From Microcaldota archaeon (GTDB taxonomy: Archaea > Micrarchaeota > Micrarchaeia > Micrarchaeales > Micrarchaeaceae): 64,000 bases of DNA. Under the pieces are notes generated by a model. It ran no database searches. It was not told the DNA's origin and saw only the letters and a program-made list of their open reading frames with translations. The stretch is taken from assembly GCA_021811435.1 (NCBI GenBank), contig JAJZOR010000001.1, positions 62,001 to 126,000 of the forward strand. Reading direction: 5' to 3'. Numbering within the stretch: the stretch's first letter is position 1; the number at the start of each line of letters is the position of its first letter. The position numbers were made by a program, and so were the translations under genes. This document shows, one piece after another, positions 53,323 through 62,282 of this stretch.

Positions 53323-55116
53323 TCACAGGGCGAAAAGCAATATCAGGGCGAGCAGGCCGAGCATGAATGCGGCGACATACAGGTTAGTCTGGCCGTTCTG
53401 CAGCCGCCTCAGCCGGTTGCCTATCTCAACAAGGCCCATGCCGGAGTAATACAGCAGCCGGTCGATGTAGTGGTCGAAGCGCCACACTACGTTGGCCGAG
53501 AGCATTACGAAAGCGGCGAAGTAGTTGTAGAGGACGTTTATCTCAGCTCCGCTGTTGAACGCGCCGCGCAGCACCTCGTGTTTCTCGGTGAAGCCGCTCA
53601 ACCTCATCTTGACGTAGAGCAGGTATGCGATGGCCAGGCCCGCTAGCACGAGTATGGTCTCTACAACAGTGTCGGATACGCCTATAGATACGGGAAGCCC
53701 GCCAAGCGGCAGGAGGTTGGTGAGCGTGACGTAGAACACCGAGCCTATTATCACGAAAGCCGCGAGTATGGTTGGCGGTATGAGCATAGACTTTGGCAGC
53801 GTCCTGTAGTTTATGTTGAGCGTGAACGCCTTCTCGAGCGGCGCCTTCCTCATCGGCACGAAGAGCCACCTGAATATGTATATGCTGCTAAGCAGGTCGA
53901 CCACCGATAGCAGCACATAGAGTATTATGTTGGGCAGCGATGAGAAGTTGGCTGCCACGGAGTCTATCGCAGCCTTGCCGAAGAACCCGCTCATAGGGAA
54001 TATGCCTGCGAGCGACAGCGTCCCTATGACCATGGTTATAAAGAGACCCCTGTTCTTGGTGGAATTGAAGCTCTCGAAGAGGTCCTCCTCATCGTCGCCT
54101 GCGGTCATTATCGAGCCCGCGCTCATGAACAGCAGCGCCTTGTAGAATGCCTGGACTATGAACAGCAGCACGGCGGCGTAGAGCGCGTTGAACCCTATCG
54201 CTATGAACATCAGGGCAAGGTCCTCTATGGTTGAGTACGCCAGTATCCTCTTTATGTGGTGCTCAGCGAGAGCGTTCATGGCACCGACGAGCGCGCTCAC
54301 TATGCCGAATATCACGAAGAGGTTGAGTATGTGCAGATTTGTGTATATAGGCGCAAGGATCAGTATCAGGAACACTCCGGCCTTGACCATTGTAGATGAG
54401 TGGAGGAATGCCGATACCGGAGTCGGGCCCTCCATCGCGTCGGCGAGCCACTCCGTGAACGGGAACTGTGCGGACTTTGTGAATGCGGCGACTGCTATGA
54501 GTAGCATTGCTGCGTAGAGCGCAGGGGTGGCGGCCGCCGAATAGAGCGCCAGGAACTCGAACGTATGGTAGGTGCTCCATATCAGCAGCATAGCGATGAG
54601 CATGGCGACGTCGCCTATTATTATCGTGGTTATCGCCTTCCTCGCTGCGAGCTGGGCCTTGGGCTTGTACTGCCAGAATCCTATGAGCAGGTAGCTTGTT
54701 ATGCCGAGCATCTCCCAAGCTATGAACAGTGATATAAAGTTGGCCGATATTGAGAACAGCATCATGGACGCCGCGAATATGCACATCTCGAAGTAGTATC
54801 TCCCCTGCTCTGACGGGGTCTTCAAGTAGCCTATCGAGTACGCGAATATCAGCGGGGTTATGCCTGCGACTATAAGCAGGAGCATGAGGTTGATAGGCGC
54901 GGTGGTGGTGGAGATGTGCACGGCGTACTGGCCGACGTTGAACCAGATGAACTGCTGCACCATGTTGGAACTCGTGAGCAGCAGGGCCACAGCTATCAGC
55001 AACGAGATCACGCTGGCGCCAAGCGCAACATAGCGCACCAGCGTGGTCCTCGACCGGAGGATCACTGCCAGGAACGCCGCGACGACTAATGGCACTATTA
55101 CTAGTAGGGCGAGCAT
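53323..55116 (-). CDS. nuoL: Complex I subunit L
   Basis: 597 residues. FIAWEMLGITSYLLIGFW (Glu), KAITTIIIGD (Lys region), FPFTEWLADAMEGPTPVSAFLHSSTMVKAG (helix broken region; key residues TEWL-DAMEGPTPVSA) and ILAYSTIEDLALMFIAIG. The C-terminus includes extra helices and a piston-helix-like region (about 470-590). ATG starts one base after the nuoK stop region (TGACATG). Confidence 0.96.
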   Translation of the reverse strand: MLALLVIVPLVVAAFLAVILRSRTTLVRYVALGASVISLLIAVALLLTSSNMVQQFIWFNVGQYAVHISTTTAPINLMLLLIVAGITPLIFAYSIGYLKTPSEQGRYYFEMCIFAASMMLFSISANFISLFIAWEMLGITSYLLIGFWQYKPKAQLAARKAITTIIIGDVAMLIAMLLIWSTYHTFEFLALYSAAATPALYAAMLLIAVAAFTKSAQFPFTEWLADAMEGPTPVSAFLHSSTMVKAGVFLILILAPIYTNLHILNLFVIFGIVSALVGAMNALAEHHIKRILAYSTIEDLALMFIAIGFNALYAAVLLFIVQAFYKALLFMSAGSIMTAGDDEEDLFESFNSTKNRGLFITMVIGTLSLAGIFPMSGFFGKAAIDSVAANFSSLPNIILYVLLSVVDLLSSIYIFRWLFVPMRKAPLEKAFTLNINYRTLPKSMLIPPTILAAFVIIGSVFYVTLTNLLPLGGLPVSIGVSDTVVETILVLAGLAIAYLLYVKMRLSGFTEKHEVLRGAFNSGAEINVLYNYFAAFVMLSANVVWRFDHYIDRLLYYSGMGLVEIGNRLRRLQNGQTNLYVAAFMLGLLALILLFAL

Positions 55117-55117
55117 G

Positions 55118-55417
55118 TCAATCCCTCAACCCAGAAAGTTTTGTAACGTCCATTGTCGACTCCTCCTTAAGCATGTACTGGTAGAACGCTATCAGCGCGA
55201 TAGCCTCCACCGCAGCGATGGCCCATATGGAGAAGAGCAGCAGCACTATCTGCCCGTCCGCATAGTAGTAGAAGAAGCCCACCGCGAGAAGCGTGGCGGC
55301 CACGAGCATGACCTCCATGGCCAGTATTATCATCACGAAGTGCCTGCTTGCGACGATGCCGGCTGCGCCTATCGCGAACACGAGGACTGAGAGCAGTATT
55401 ATGAACAGAGGGATCAT
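55118..55417 (-). CDS. nuoK: Complex I subunit K
   Basis: 99 residues, three helices. HFVMIILAMEVMLVAATLL (Glu of the central proton channel) and IWAIAAVEAIALIAF (second Glu) are the conserved acidic positions. Its start overlaps nuoJ's end by four bases. Confidence 0.95.
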   Translation of the reverse strand: MIPLFIILLSVLVFAIGAAGIVASRHFVMIILAMEVMLVAATLLAVGFFYYYADGQIVLLLFSIWAIAAVEAIALIAFYQYMLKEESTMDVTKLSGLRD

Positions 55418-55905
55418 TTCTTAGCACCGTGCGCCCTTGCCATCTTTATCAGCAGTATCGCGCCCAGCGAAACCGCGAAAAGAAGCAGCATGATAAGGTA
55501 GAACAGCGGCAGCCAAGACGAGAACGTGCCCGCTATGCCGCCGGGCTGGACCGTGTTGTCGGACTGCGGCCCGAAAGCAATGGAAAGCAACGGGTAGGAG
55601 AGCACCGCGAATATCAATATGGACAGAGGCACGAGCACGCCCACCCTGGCGTGCTTGAAGCGCGCCAGTCCCGGAGCTGCGACTCCCACGAATATGTAAA
55701 CTGATATGCCACCGACCATTATGAACAGCTGGAACACCGCGAGCAGCGGCTGGTTTAGGAATGCAAACACCAGGGAGGTTATGCCGAACACTGTTGAGAG
55801 CGCTATCGCGGAATGCATTAGGTTCCTGAAGAGGAATATCGAGTATGCTGCCAATATCTCAATCGCCGCTATGGCAATGAACAACAAGGTATCAAGGCTA
55901 ACCAT
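55414..55905 (-). CDS. nuoJ: Complex I subunit J
   Basis: 163 residues from ATG 55905 (MVSLDTLLFIAIAAIEILAA). Five helices; the third contains FQLFIMVGGISVYIFVGVAA, equivalent to the pi-bulge helix of NuoJ with Gly-Gly-Ile. It overlaps nuoK by four bases. A longer upstream frame is rejected because it lies inside nuoI in another frame. Confidence 0.9.
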   Translation of the reverse strand: MVSLDTLLFIAIAAIEILAAYSIFLFRNLMHSAIALSTVFGITSLVFAFLNQPLLAVFQLFIMVGGISVYIFVGVAAPGLARFKHARVGVLVPLSILIFAVLSYPLLSIAFGPQSDNTVQPGGIAGTFSSWLPLFYLIMLLLFAVSLGAILLIKMARAHGAKK

Positions 55906-55916
55906 TTGAACACTGT

Positions 55917-56279
55917 TCACTCCAGGTCTTCGGGCCTCTTCACGTATTCCCTCCTGTCGTACTTGACGAAATCGTAGTCCTTGGTCAGGGTGAGGCACCT
56001 AGTCGGGCAGACCTCCTCGCAAAGTGCGCAGTAGAGGCACCGCTCGAGGTTTATCTCGGGCATTTTCTTGACGCCCTTCTCGGTGTCCACTTCCACCATC
56101 GTTATCGTGTTGTTCGGGCATATCCTCTCGCAGGCGGCGCAGCTTATGCAGGTCTTCATGTCGAGCTTGTGCACGCCCCTGTAGTTGTCCGTCAGGTCCT
56201 CCTTCTCCTCCGGGTACTCCAGCGTGGTGGGTTTCTTGACTACTTCCTTAACGACGCTGCCGATGGATTCTATTATCAT
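55917..56279 (-). CDS. nuoI: Complex I subunit I (two 4Fe-4S clusters)
   Basis: 120 residues. CISCAACERICP and CLYCALCEEVCP are two ferredoxin-type cluster sites (N6a/N6b). It passes electrons to NuoB. With EFG absent, the electron donor must dock here or on BCD, for example a ferredoxin or F420H2-type module; none is visible in the window. Confidence 0.96.
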   Translation of the reverse strand: MIIESIGSVVKEVVKKPTTLEYPEEKEDLTDNYRGVHKLDMKTCISCAACERICPNNTITMVEVDTEKGVKKMPEINLERCLYCALCEEVCPTRCLTLTKDYDFVKYDRREYVKRPEDLE

Positions 56280-56288
56280 GCGATCACT

Positions 56289-57338
56289 TTACTTTATAAA
56301 CAGGACGAACGTGAGCATAAGGTTGAGCACCGCGAGTGGCATCATGTAGACCCAGCCGAACTTTATCAGCCTGTCCAGACGCATCCTGACTGTGGTGGCC
56401 CTTACCACTATTATGAACACGGTAAATATAACAACCTTTATTAGCAGCCATGCGAATGGCGGGAGGAAGCTCGGCCCGATCCATCCGCCGAAGAACAGCA
56501 CCACGATGAGCAGAACGCCGGCCAGCATCCTTATGTAGTCCAGCAGCAGCACTAGGCTGTAGTACGGCGCGCTGACATCGGTAAGCCACCCCGCTATGAG
56601 TTCGCTGTCAGCCTCCCTTATATCGAAAGGTGGCCTCTCTGTCTCCGCCAGCATCACTATGAAGAACAGCACCGCGCCTATAGGCATCAGTATTACGTAC
56701 CAGGTGCTGCTTTGCTGCGCCGCGACGATTGACGCCAGGCTGAATCCGCCTGCCAGCATGGCGGCAGTGGCAACGACCAGTATGAGCGGAATCTCGTAAC
56801 TAAGCAGCATCACGACCGATCTCTGCGCTGCTATCGAGCCGAACTTGTTGCCGCTGGTCCATCCGGCAAGGAACACGAGGAGGGGCACCAAAGCTACTAG
56901 GAGGAACACGACCACTAGGCTGAGGCTTGAGTTTATGGCTACGAAATTCGATGTAAACGGTATGAAGGCCAACATCACGACGAACGTGGCCACCATCATC
57001 GGAATTGTCATCTGGAACAGGGGCTTGTCCGCCTCCGCAGGTATTATGTTCTCCTTGGTGACCAGCTTTATCAGGTCGGCCAGGTTCTGCAATATGCCCC
57101 ATGTGCCTACGTATGTAGGACCGTGCCTCGACTGCGCCCGCGCTATCATCTTCCTCTCTAGCCATCCGAATATATAGGCAAAAAGGCTGAAGAATATGGA
57201 AAGCGCAATCGCGAATACGACTACGCCTATGATCATTGATATTATTGATGAAGCCGTGGGGTTCGGAAGGAGATTGGATACCAGCGGCTGGATCAGATTG
57301 TACAGGCCGTTCACCGTGCCGGAGCTTATCTGTGCCAT
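56289..57338 (-). CDS. nuoH: Complex I subunit H
   Basis: 349 residues, eight to nine helices. RKMIARAQSRHGPTYVGTWGILQNLADLIKLVTKE (quinone-site loop; key residues R-RxGP-GILQ-AD-KL--KE) and ETERPPFDIREADSELIAG (acidic loop) are the diagnostic regions. It anchors the membrane end of the quinone tunnel. First gene of the second nuo unit; GGCGGTC precedes the ATG. Confidence 0.96.
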   Translation of the reverse strand: MAQISSGTVNGLYNLIQPLVSNLLPNPTASSIISMIIGVVVFAIALSIFFSLFAYIFGWLERKMIARAQSRHGPTYVGTWGILQNLADLIKLVTKENIIPAEADKPLFQMTIPMMVATFVVMLAFIPFTSNFVAINSSLSLVVVFLLVALVPLLVFLAGWTSGNKFGSIAAQRSVVMLLSYEIPLILVVATAAMLAGGFSLASIVAAQQSSTWYVILMPIGAVLFFIVMLAETERPPFDIREADSELIAGWLTDVSAPYYSLVLLLDYIRMLAGVLLIVVLFFGGWIGPSFLPPFAWLLIKVVIFTVFIIVVRATTVRMRLDRLIKFGWVYMMPLAVLNLMLTFVLFIK

Positions 57339-57467
57339 ATGACCGCCTTGCTTCTAACTTATTACGTTCATCTTTTTATTATTTTGCGATATTAGTTATA
57401 CCTCTGTCACAGTCCCTATGCCGCACTGTACATGTGGAAGCAGCACCTTGGCGCTTTATATGGTTAT

Positions 57468-58367
57468 ATGATATCGAAACTGCGCTTAGGTTACGCCATT
57501 GGGTTGATGGTAACGCTATCGTACAGCCTGTGGTATCTCGGGCTCAACGTCCTAGTCTCGCTCTCGACAGGTTCGTATGCGCCGCTGTTCCCGCTCTTGG
57601 CGATAGAACTGATATCTGCGCTGATAGCGCTCGCTGTGATGGCGGCGAAGGGTGCAGTTTCTGAACTAAGGTTCAATCCTATATATTCTGTGCTGTCTGG
57701 TATCTTCCTGGCATGCGGCAACTACATGTTCTTCACCACGATAAACTCTAACGGCATACCATTCGCCGGATCATTCGCAGCCGCAGAGATAGTCGTATTT
57801 TCCCTCCTGCTTTGGGCTTCTACAAGGACCCGGAAGTCGGTCGGGTTCTACGTCATCGGCTCCGCGCTGGTCGCTGCAGGGCTCATAGTGGAATCGTTCA
57901 GGCTGAGCGGCTCATCCGTCATGCTTAATGCACCTCTGGTGGAATATGGCGTCGCGCTGGCCGTGCTTTACGGGATAGGGACTTTCTTTTATTACATATC
58001 ACTGGAGAGAACCAAGAGGCAGATGGCCACCATGTTCGCGGTGCAGCTGAGCGAGGCAGCGTTCTTTGCCGTGCTTCTTGCGGCCTATTCTGCCAGCATA
58101 ACACTGCCGCATTTCAGCGCTTACTACGTGATCGTGGTGTTCGCCGTGGCGATGGCGCTGTTCCTGTCGTTCTTCGGCGAGACCGCCATGGTGAACATGC
58201 TCATACCGTTCGGGAAGGGCGCGGTCTCCACAGGTTATACGCTTTCTGACCTGCAGCTTATACCTGTGCTAATGTATTCACTTGCAATAAACCCGACGTA
58301 TTGGGCATCTTACACCCCCGGGATAGCCTTGATAGTTATAGGGTCGGTGTTCCTGCAACGGGGATGA
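57468..58367 (+). CDS. EamA/DMT-superfamily-like transporter
   Basis: 299 residues with ten hydrophobic segments arranged as two five-helix halves, no large domains. The topology fits the drug/metabolite transporter superfamily: the first half has IFLACGNYMFFTTINSNGIPFAGSFAA (key part MFFTTINSNG-PFA) and the second YGIGTFFYYISLERT. Substrate unknown. It is divergent from nuoH. ATG 57468 is chosen. Confidence 0.65.
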   Translation: MISKLRLGYAIGLMVTLSYSLWYLGLNVLVSLSTGSYAPLFPLLAIELISALIALAVMAAKGAVSELRFNPIYSVLSGIFLACGNYMFFTTINSNGIPFAGSFAAAEIVVFSLLLWASTRTRKSVGFYVIGSALVAAGLIVESFRLSGSSVMLNAPLVEYGVALAVLYGIGTFFYYISLERTKRQMATMFAVQLSEAAFFAVLLAAYSASITLPHFSAYYVIVVFAVAMALFLSFFGETAMVNMLIPFGKGAVSTGYTLSDLQLIPVLMYSLAINPTYWASYTPGIALIVIGSVFLQRG

Positions 58368-58369
58368 GC

Positions 58370-59032
58370 ATTCCAATCCTTGCGCCTGCCTTTAATAGCA
58401 ATTTTATTAAAACAACTGCCACAGACCATAAGTAGTTATGGCGGTACTTTGATCTGATATTTATGACCTTCAGAAAATGCGCAATGAAATCGACGCCAAG
58501 TAGGGCCCAGCCATCTATGGAGTACCTGATGACTTATCAGTAGTTCCAAAACAGCTAGGCTTTACCGTTACGAACTGCCGCTCGGCGCCGAAATAACGCG
58601 GTGCAGCATGAACTTTAACGCAGATTCGCAGTGTGGCACAGTGTTTTGACGATATTCTGCGTCGTTTTCGCGCATATCCTCTGAGCGGAAGTAAGGTGTA
58701 AGGGCGGGTATGTTGCACTAACCCCTGCTAATGAAACTTTTCACCCTTATCCTCCTCTCGACCCGCATTATAGGCCCCAACAAAACGAGTTTCACCTCGC
58801 CCAATCGAAGCACCGCCTGCGCCGATTGCGAGGCTAGGAGGCTATAAAGTTCGTTTCCCTTTAACGTATCGCGCATTTCTCCATAGAAGATGAATTTCTT
58901 TTCTGAATTATACTTTTACGTATTTGCATACAACGCAGTGTTGTAGAGGCCGTTGGAAATTTTCGCAAGATTGGTCAGGGCTGCGTCTGCCCTTTCATTC
59001 GGATTTATCCCTGCGACTTGTGTCAAGCGCAT
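58370..59032 (-). pseudogene. Decayed tnpB (IS200/IS605 OrfB) gene
   Basis: On the reverse strand the reading begins MRLTQVAGINPNERADAALT and NGLYNTALYANT, hits a stop, and continues in the same frame KKFIFYGEMRDTLKGNELYS and LLASQSAQAVLRLGEV: the TnpB N-terminal pattern (LYN.AL, Y..L...LK...ENY..L.SQ.AQ). A frameshift and stop follow; PRYFGAERQFVTV is visible at about 58600. Near 58390-58500 LLGVDFIAHFLKV and SKYRHNYLWSVAVVLIKLL recall the RuvC GVDLG and the R..R.NYL regions of TnpB, with the sequence between lost. No tnpA, hairpin end or guide RNA was found beside it. Confidence 0.65.
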
Positions 59033-59358
59033 GTTTATGCCTTATCCAATTGCCGTTCTATGCATTCTTGATTATCAATTAAAATGGATACGTTGCGTTG
59101 GTGCACCGGCATTCATCCCACCTTTAAAGAAGGTAGGCTTTCTGCTCTGCATTCGGTAAGTCCATAATGTAACAGGTGTTGATGGCGGCGACGGCCGAGT
59201 TATGACGCCCAACACATGATGTTGCACTGGAGCTCGCCATCCACAGCAAAACGCTAAAATGGGGTGCGGCTTTTTATATATTCTCGGATAAGCATATTGC
59301 TGGGATTGCAGATGAGCCGGATGCTTAGGCCCGTTTGAAATCCACTCAAGTGTTTCGA
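59033..59358. other. Gap before aCPSF2
   Basis: About 325 bases. TTTTTATATATTC at about 59270-59282 is a good TATA box for the aCPSF2 gene. A short frame on the reverse strand just beyond the tnpB start may be part of the same decayed element. Nothing else was recognised. Confidence 0.4.
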
Positions 59359-60615
59359 ATGCAGTTGCATTTTCTTGGAGGGGCGCGCGAAGTCGGGCGC
59401 TCCGCCATACTCCTCAAGGACCACAGGTCCTTCATGCTGGATTACGGCGTAAAGCTGGACCACAAGACTGAGTACCCTACAGGATTGCCCAACATAGACG
59501 CCTGCGTGATAAGCCATGCGCATCTCGACCACAGCGGCTTCCTGCCGGCCATATACAACGAGCAGTTCATCCCCACATTCGGCACAGCACCTACGCTGGA
59601 GCTCTCGAAGCTGCTGCTTGAGGACTCGATTAACATAGCCAAGAAGGAGCACATGCAGCCCAAGTTCCACAAGAGGCAGATACGTGCTCTCGAGAACAAG
59701 TTCGTAGGGCTTAACTACAACGCCACGCAGCACTTCGGCGACTACGACATAACGCTACATGATGCGGGCCACATAGCCGGCAGCGCGATAACGCTGATCG
59801 AAAGGCAGAAGGCCAAGGAGAACCGGAGGATAGTTTACACCGGTGACTTAAAGCTGCACGAGCAAATGCTGCATGGCGGCGCGGAGGTGGTAAAATCCGA
59901 CGTGCTGATAATAGAGTCCACATACGCGACCAGGCACCATCCGGACAGGGACGAACTCACAAGGAACTTCATAAACGAGATAAACAGCGTGCTGGAGAGC
60001 GGCGGCACCGCCCTGCTGCCCGTATTCGCTGTGGGCAGGAGCCAGGAGATACTCGCAGTGCTGCAGAAGCACGGGCTCGCCAGCTCCACTTACGTTGACG
60101 GTATGGCCAGGGCTGCGACCAAGATAGTCACCGGGCATCCGAAATTCGTAAGGAACCACAACCTGCTAAGCGGTGCGATAAAGGAGTCGATGTGGATAGA
60201 GGACATGAGCGCCAGGAAAGGGGCACTAGAGGGCCCTTCGATAATACTTACCACCGCAGGTATGCTTAACGGTGGGCCGGTGCTGCACTACATAACCAAG
60301 CTGAACGAGAACTCCAGGATATTCCTTACGGGATATCAGGTCGAGGGCACCAACGGCAGGAGGCTCCTGGATGGCAAGAGCATATTCGTAGACGATATGG
60401 AGGTAAATATACGCACACCAGTAAGCTTTTATGATTTCTCAGCGCATGCAGGGATGAACGAACTTTACGAGTACGTCAACAGGAGCGCGCCGCAGACGGT
60501 CGTCTGCGTGCATGGCGACAAGGAGAACGCCGAGTCGTTCGCCGAAACGCTTAGGGGCGAGGGCTTCGACGCGTACGCGCCGGCAGTAGGAGACACAATA
60601 AAGCTTGGTGATTGA
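59359..60615 (+). CDS. aCPSF2-type beta-CASP ribonuclease
   Basis: 418 residues. Metallo-beta-lactamase motifs: ISHAHLDHSGFLP (HxHxDH), HDAGHIAGSA, YTGDLKLHEQ, and beta-CASP motifs IESTYATRHH, FLTGYQ and VHGDKENA. There is no N-terminal KH domain, so it is aCPSF2 (KH-less) rather than aCPSF1. It should process RNA ends. ATG 59359 (MQLHFLGG) fits the family; it precedes pyrH by less than one base. Confidence 0.88.
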   Translation: MQLHFLGGAREVGRSAILLKDHRSFMLDYGVKLDHKTEYPTGLPNIDACVISHAHLDHSGFLPAIYNEQFIPTFGTAPTLELSKLLLEDSINIAKKEHMQPKFHKRQIRALENKFVGLNYNATQHFGDYDITLHDAGHIAGSAITLIERQKAKENRRIVYTGDLKLHEQMLHGGAEVVKSDVLIIESTYATRHHPDRDELTRNFINEINSVLESGGTALLPVFAVGRSQEILAVLQKHGLASSTYVDGMARAATKIVTGHPKFVRNHNLLSGAIKESMWIEDMSARKGALEGPSIILTTAGMLNGGPVLHYITKLNENSRIFLTGYQVEGTNGRRLLDGKSIFVDDMEVNIRTPVSFYDFSAHAGMNELYEYVNRSAPQTVVCVHGDKENAESFAETLRGEGFDAYAPAVGDTIKLGD

Positions 60616-61281
60616 ATGGGCATAATCGTTATATCGCTTGGCGGAAGTGTGATAAGCCAGGAGGACAAGATCGATGTGGCGTTCCTGCGCAACTTCTCGA
60701 AGCTCATAAAGTCGGAGACGAAGGGCAGCAGGTTCATAATAACGTGCGGCGGCGGCTACGTAAGCAAGCAGTACGTCAACGCCGTGGCGGAGTTCACCAA
60801 GTCCAATTACATCAAGGACCTCGTGGCGATAGCCACCACGAAGGCCAATGCGCTCCTCGTGCGCTCATCTTTCGGCGAGGACGCGGTAGTCGCGGATGGC
60901 GTAGGCGATGCTGCCGAATTGATAAAGCAGAACAGGATAGTGGTAATGGGCGGTATAGTTCCCGGCATAACCACGGATTCGGTGGCTGCGCTTTCTGCGG
61001 AGGCCGCTGACGCGAAGCTACTGATCAACGTGAGCAGGATAGGCGGGATCTACGAGGAGCATCACAAGGGCAAGGTGCTGCCCAAGCTCACTTACGACAC
61101 CCTGATAGAGTACGGGACGAAGCACGACCAGAGGGTGGCGAGGTCGAACTTCATATTCGACATAGTGGCATGCAAGCTGGCCAAGCGCGCCGGGATAAAG
61201 CTGCACTTCATAGGCACCAGCATGACGGACCTGAAAAAGGCGATAAGCGACACATCTCACAGCGGCACGATAGTTTCATGA
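60616..61281 (+). CDS. pyrH: UMP kinase, archaeal type
   Basis: 221 residues, amino-acid-kinase fold. IVISLGGSVIS, ITCGGGYVSKQYV, VVMGGIVPGITTDSVAALSA and the C-terminal TSHSGTIV are characteristic of archaeal UMP kinases. It makes UDP. GGTGATT stands two bases before the ATG and overlaps the end of the previous gene, so translation is probably coupled. Confidence 0.94.
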   Translation: MGIIVISLGGSVISQEDKIDVAFLRNFSKLIKSETKGSRFIITCGGGYVSKQYVNAVAEFTKSNYIKDLVAIATTKANALLVRSSFGEDAVVADGVGDAAELIKQNRIVVMGGIVPGITTDSVAALSAEAADAKLLINVSRIGGIYEEHHKGKVLPKLTYDTLIEYGTKHDQRVARSNFIFDIVACKLAKRAGIKLHFIGTSMTDLKKAISDTSHSGTIVS

Positions 61282-61308
61282 CTTAAGTGGTTCGCTGCGC
61301 GGCGTCCA

Positions 61309-62256
61309 TCATACCATGTCCAATGCAGAGAACATGATCGGCATTACTATCGTGGCGTCGCCGTCTATAGTGGTGTACTTGGCCTTCTCCTTGATCTTGC
61401 CCCACGAAACCGCTTCGCTAAGCCTCGCGCCTGAAAGGCTGCCGTCGAATTGTGATGCCGTGGTTATGTACACTGCGTAGTCCAGACCGCCCTTGAACTG
61501 GTTCCACCATATCACGTGGTGCTTGCTTATGCCACCGCCGACCATGAATGCGCCGGTCACCTTGTTGTCGAACGATATGTTGCTCAGGGCCAGTTCGTCC
61601 CTTATCAGGTTGAGCTTGAAATCATGGTTCTGCGAGAATATCGTGAGTTGCGTCCCGAAAGCGCCATCCAGTATGCCCGGATTGAATATTGGCACCTTGT
61701 TAAGGTACGCCTGCCTTATTATCGAGCCGTTGTCTACCATGCGCTTTCCGAACTCTGATATGAGCTCGCTGGCGCTGTACTCCTTCTTGTAGTCGCTCGA
61801 ATTGTATATGTCGGTCATTATCCTAGTGAACTCGTCCTCGACCTTAAGCCCGTACTCCTTGTTCTCTATGAACACGTTGCCCAGCCTGTAAACGCCCATC
61901 TTGTGAAGCCTCGCGTCATCTGCGTAGAAGCTGCCAAGGCTGTACTTGCCTCCGAAAGCCCTCGCCAGGTCATGGTCAAGCGTGCCTCCGGTCGTTATTA
62001 TGGCGTCGAAATACTTCACTGCGCTCGCAAGGACGCCGCGCAGCCCGGTAGAGACTATGTCCGCCGGGAATGAAAGGAAATTGAACGAATCCCTGTCCGC
62101 AAGCATGCCCCTCGTTATGTCTATCCCTTCTATCATGTGCTGCGCAGAGAAGCCCCCAATGGAACCCATCGAGCTTATCAGCTCGGAGACGCGCATCCCC
62201 CTCTTCAGCTTTATGTCTTTTACGCCCCGCTTCAGCAGCTGCTTGTTCGCGACCAT
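61309..62256 (-). CDS. dys: Deoxyhypusine synthase
   Basis: 315 residues. ITTGGTLDHDLARAFGG (NAD-binding), FMVGGGISKHHVIWWNQ and QFDGSLSGARLSEAVSWGKI, whose Lys is the covalent intermediate. It transfers the aminobutyl group of spermidine to aIF5A. ATG 62256 follows GGTGTTC; a nine-base longer GTG start is possible. No hydroxylase is expected in archaea. Confidence 0.95.
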   Translation of the reverse strand: MVANKQLLKRGVKDIKLKRGMRVSELISSMGSIGGFSAQHMIEGIDITRGMLADRDSFNFLSFPADIVSTGLRGVLASAVKYFDAIITTGGTLDHDLARAFGGKYSLGSFYADDARLHKMGVYRLGNVFIENKEYGLKVEDEFTRIMTDIYNSSDYKKEYSASELISEFGKRMVDNGSIIRQAYLNKVPIFNPGILDGAFGTQLTIFSQNHDFKLNLIRDELALSNISFDNKVTGAFMVGGGISKHHVIWWNQFKGGLDYAVYITTASQFDGSLSGARLSEAVSWGKIKEKAKYTTIDGDATIVMPIMFSALDMV

Positions 62257-62282
62257 TTTGAACACCTAATAAAACCGCGCAG

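Noticed and set aside
54263-54784. Long alternative frames within nuoL and neighbouring nuo genes
   Set aside because: They are His/Arg-rich shadows of membrane-protein genes, with no start signals.
58438-58701. Plus-strand frame with several stops reading like a decayed protein
   Set aside because: The reverse strand of the same bases matches TnpB pieces much better, so this is a shadow of that relic.
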